This document shows, one piece after another, positions 13,094-15,080 of a stretch of DNA of 15,080 nucleotides. A model generated the notes under the pieces. The model was not told where the DNA came from. It worked only from the letters and a program-made list of their open reading frames with translations, and ran no database searches. The stretch lies in contig CALQZE010000001.1 of assembly GCA_943348955.1 (NCBI GenBank), positions 1 to 15,080 of the forward strand. The letters are read 5' to 3'. The DNA comes from Candidatus Uhrbacteria bacterium RIFOXYB12_FULL_58_10 (lineage in GTDB: Bacteria; Patescibacteriota; Patescibacteriia; UBA9934; GWF2-40-263). The first letter of the stretch is position 1. Every line of letters starts with the position of its first letter. A program made the translations under genes and the position numbers.

Positions 13094-13591
13094 TTATTCG
13101 GCGTTTACTTCTTCCTGTTTTTTAACTTCTTCGACGACCGCTTTTGGTTCTAAATCCACTTTTTTTATTTCTCCCTTTACCACCATATCTTTATAAACAG
13201 CACCGAGGACCCCGTTTACAAAACGACCGCTAGATTGCCCACCGAATCCTTTTGCAAGTTCAATCGCCTCATTGATCGCAACTTTCGCTGGAATAGCGTC
13301 TGAGAACTTCAACTCATAAACTCCGAGACGGAGAATATTGCGATCGATAAGTGTTAGCATCTCAAGAGGCCAATCCGGAGCAAATTGAGTCAAAAGTTCA
13401 TCGATTTGAGGTCGATTATCAATCACTCCTCGAACAAGTTGTTCTACAAAGGCGTCGTCATCAAATTTTGGAGCGAACTCATGACGGTTAAATGCGATGA
13501 TTTCCGCAAGTTTTTCATCCTTCATGTCTAAAAAATCCCACTGATAGAGTGATTGCATGGCGATTGTGCGTGAAAGGTGTCGATTGGACAT
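13094..13591 (-). CDS. nusB: Transcription antitermination factor NusB
   Basis: A 165-residue NusB, which binds boxA RNA with S10 (NusE) in rRNA transcription antitermination. The N-terminal [20 protein letters not shown] and the C-terminal helices ([34 protein letters not shown]) are typical. I chose the ATG at 13591; a TTG two codons upstream is less likely. After the conserved core there is a charged tail of about 25 residues rich in Lys, Glu and Val. It is followed after 2 nt by rnc. No clear promoter is seen, but the gene stands directly after a terminator, so one should lie in 13592-13638. Confidence 0.95.
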   Translation of the reverse strand: MSNRHLSRTIAMQSLYQWDFLDMKDEKLAEIIAFNRHEFAPKFDDDAFVEQLVRGVIDNRPQIDELLTQFAPDWPLEMLTLIDRNILRLGVYELKFSDAIPAKVAINEAIELAKGFGGQSSGRFVNGVLGAVYKDMVVKGEIKKVDLEPKAVVEEVKKQEEVNAE

Positions 13592-13638
13592 AAACAAAGG
13601 AGCTAAAGAACGATATCAATAAATACTATTGTAACAGA

Positions 13639-13667
13639 AAACACCAAAGGAATCTCCTTCGGTGTTT
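13639..13667 (-). terminator. Intrinsic terminator of rpmF
   Basis: An imperfect stem: AAACACC/GGTGTTT (13639-13645 with 13661-13667), an A-C mismatch, then AAGGA/TCCTT, and a 3-nt loop. On the minus strand TTTTC follows. It lies 5 nt after the rpmF stop and before nusB. Confidence 0.75.
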
Positions 13668-13672
13668 ATAAA

Positions 13673-13957
13673 CTAGGCTTCTTTAGATTTTTTTGGAGCT
13701 TTTGCTACTTTTGGTGCTTTCGGTGCCTTTACTGCCTTTGGCGCCTTTTTTTGAGCTTGTTTCACCAATTTCTCAATGTTTTTGTTTGTATTCACAGCCT
13801 CACGACCACGATAAAATCCGCATGTGGAACAAGCGTGGTGAGGTTGAACAGGACTTGCACACTTTGCGCAGACAGCTGTTGTGGCTGGCTTCAGTGAGTC
13901 GTGGGAACGACGACGTCGGCCGGACGCATTTGATTTCTTTCTCGCTGGTACTGGCAT
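13673..13957 (-). CDS. rpmF: 50S ribosomal protein L32, zinc type with basic tail
   Basis: The N-terminal part (MPVPARKKSNASGRRRRSHD) and two CxxC pairs (C30, C33, C43, C46) are those of zinc-binding L32. The usual bacterial protein has about 57-60 residues; this one has 94, the extra part being a Lys-Ala-Pro repeat tail (about 69-94, units of KAPK). The tail has low complexity and is probably disordered. The ATG at 13957 gives the canonical N-terminus; no Shine-Dalgarno site precedes it. A promoter candidate overlaps the end of the upstream kinase gene. Confidence 0.95.
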   Translation of the reverse strand: MPVPARKKSNASGRRRRSHDSLKPATTAVCAKCASPVQPHHACSTCGFYRGREAVNTNKNIEKLVKQAQKKAPKAVKAPKAPKVAKAPKKSKEA

Positions 13958-13984
13958 AATTTTAAAACAAATTTTAGTGCTGAA

Positions 13985-14013
13985 AGGTTACCATTTTGCA
14001 TCCATCCCGTCAA
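13985..14013 (-). promoter_or_regulatory. Possible promoter of rpmF
   Basis: Minus strand: TTGACG (14008-14013), overlapping the TGA stop of the kinase gene, a 17-nt spacer and a weak -10 TAACCT (13985-13990). TAAAAT closer to the gene may be an alternative -10. Confidence 0.35.
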
Positions 14014-15023
14014 CGGTTCAGATAAATACGTCGACAAAATACCTCAGAATCCTCGTGCATGTGGGTTATTCGGTTAGAATGATACGTGTAAATGAAAGAT
14101 GATTCTATTTGATTTCCAGCAACATACTTCGCCTCAAGCCATGTCATATGAACGACATTTAGCCAGTACATTTGAACCCCTGAATGAAATTCTTCAAAGG
14201 AAAAATCAATTTCCTCACGATACGCATTCAAAAACACATTTGCACGTCGAAACTGCTCATCACCCCAAGCTTCATCAAAACAATTAATCATCATACTGCG
14301 TGCAAACTCGTAAGCTCTCGGAGCAATACATGTTTTCTCAAAATCATAAACATGCGTTAATTGAGCTTGATCGTTCCAGAAGACATTTTGATAAATCAAA
14401 TCTCCATGAATCAAAACAGGATTTGTACTTGGCAGATCTGCAATCTCCGTTGTCAGTGCAGAAACAAGTTTATGTTTTGCTTCAAGTGTTTTTATGATCA
14501 GCTGATCCATTTCATTTAATACGGTCTGCTTTCGAAAAACATCCATTAATTCTTCGTACTCCCAAAAAAAATATTGATGTTGCCAAAAGTAAATAGGATC
14601 AAATTGTGTGTGCGGTGCATAGGCACCAATCGCATGTATTCGTGCTGTCAGATGACCGAGCACGGCGAGATGAGTATCTGTTAGTTCGTTACTTGAAAGA
14701 GAATGCGCTTCCACATATGGAAACAGACTGCACCACTCGCCATTCAAACAGAATGCATCGCGCCCATGCTTATCTTGTATCACACGAATCACGGGGATGT
14801 GTTCCCCGGCAAAAAATTGTTCCGCGTGTTTAATTTGGTGAACAACATGTCCAAGACGACGATACACCTTCAAAAAATAGCGTTTTCCGTCTGCACGAAC
14901 AATCATGTTATGTGCCTTGTATCCTTCGTAGGAAAGTTGTATATCCTCAACGTGTGAAAATCCAAACAAATCACATAAACGATCGCTGTGTTCGAGAATA
15001 TTTTTAGGAGAAAAAAGAGGCAT
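14010..15023 (-). CDS. APH-fold (aminoglycoside phosphotransferase/homoserine kinase II-like) kinase
   Basis: A 337-residue small-molecule kinase with the APH fold. The N-lobe lysine is K52 (FLKVYRR). The catalytic loop is IHGDLIYQNVFW (205-216, with HGD 206-208 and N213), and the metal-binding aspartate is D227 in YDFE. The form HGDLxxxN...YDFE is shared by homoserine kinase type II, choline/ethanolamine kinases and antibiotic kinases, so the substrate cannot be told. It starts at ATG 15023 with no Shine-Dalgarno site; TATAAG 6 nt upstream (15029-15034) may be the -10 of a leaderless message. It lies upstream of rpmF on the same strand, 52 nt apart. Confidence 0.85.
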   Translation of the reverse strand: MPLFSPKNILEHSDRLCDLFGFSHVEDIQLSYEGYKAHNMIVRADGKRYFLKVYRRLGHVVHQIKHAEQFFAGEHIPVIRVIQDKHGRDAFCLNGEWCSLFPYVEAHSLSSNELTDTHLAVLGHLTARIHAIGAYAPHTQFDPIYFWQHQYFFWEYEELMDVFRKQTVLNEMDQLIIKTLEAKHKLVSALTTEIADLPSTNPVLIHGDLIYQNVFWNDQAQLTHVYDFEKTCIAPRAYEFARSMMINCFDEAWGDEQFRRANVFLNAYREEIDFSFEEFHSGVQMYWLNVVHMTWLEAKYVAGNQIESSFIYTYHSNRITHMHEDSEVFCRRIYLNR

Positions 15024-15034
15024 AAGTGCTTATA

Positions 15035-15064
15035 AAAACACCGCGGAACTTTCCGCGGTGTTTT
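15035..15064 (-). terminator. Terminator hairpin at the window edge
   Basis: A perfect 13-bp stem, 15035-15047 with 15052-15064 (AAAACACCGCGGA and complement, loop ACTT). T-runs lie on both strands; the likely user is a minus-strand gene beyond the right edge. The CACCGCG segment matches the hairpins at 28-54 and 1010-1037. Confidence 0.75.
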
Positions 15065-15080
15065 ATTAGATAAGAGCAAC

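Overview
The window looks like a piece of a small-genome bacterium of the Candidate Phyla Radiation (Patescibacteria), possibly near Uhrbacteria or Magasanikbacteria. This is inferred from an INS-less prolyl-tRNA synthetase, a compact nusB-rnc pair, a zinc-type L32 with a basic tail, short intergenic gaps, and several starts that appear leaderless. TAA, TAG and TGA all act as stops, so the standard bacterial code fits. Base composition was judged by eye: the phosphatase, the two drug-type transporters and the GNAT gene are richer in G+C and have clear Shine-Dalgarno sites. Most of the remaining, more housekeeping-like genes are more A/T-rich, and several lack such sites.

Layout. 1-2672 (mostly minus): a SixA-like histidine phosphatase and an MFS exporter. 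The 3' end of the MFS gene, with its palindrome and terminator, occurs a second time as a relic at 28-224. The roughly 300-nt MFS leader carries a short ORF, a terminator hairpin and a competing pairing, so it looks like a transcription attenuator. 2596-5195 (plus): an ABC exporter and an unrecognised 192-residue protein. 5163-7847 (minus): an operon of AstE/aspartoacylase-like deacylase, NUDIX hydrolase and prolyl-tRNA synthetase. 7932-8683 (plus): a GNAT-like protein whose promoter shares its -35 hexamer with the deacylase promoter. 8717-11288 (minus): a three-gene ABC-2 export system. 11378-11643: divergent tRNA-Lys(CTT) and tRNA-Arg(TCG). 11723-12304 (plus): an RBBP9/YdeN-like serine hydrolase. 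12396-15023 (minus): rnc, nusB, rpmF and an APH-fold kinase.

Most noteworthy are (1) the putative attenuator ahead of the MFS exporter, (2) a family of palindromes built on GTACTAGTAC that sit directly after stop codons and before intrinsic terminators, with compensating changes between copies, and (3) three divergent promoter pairs whose -35 elements are adjacent, interlaced or identical. There is no CRISPR array, insertion sequence, prophage or rRNA in the window.
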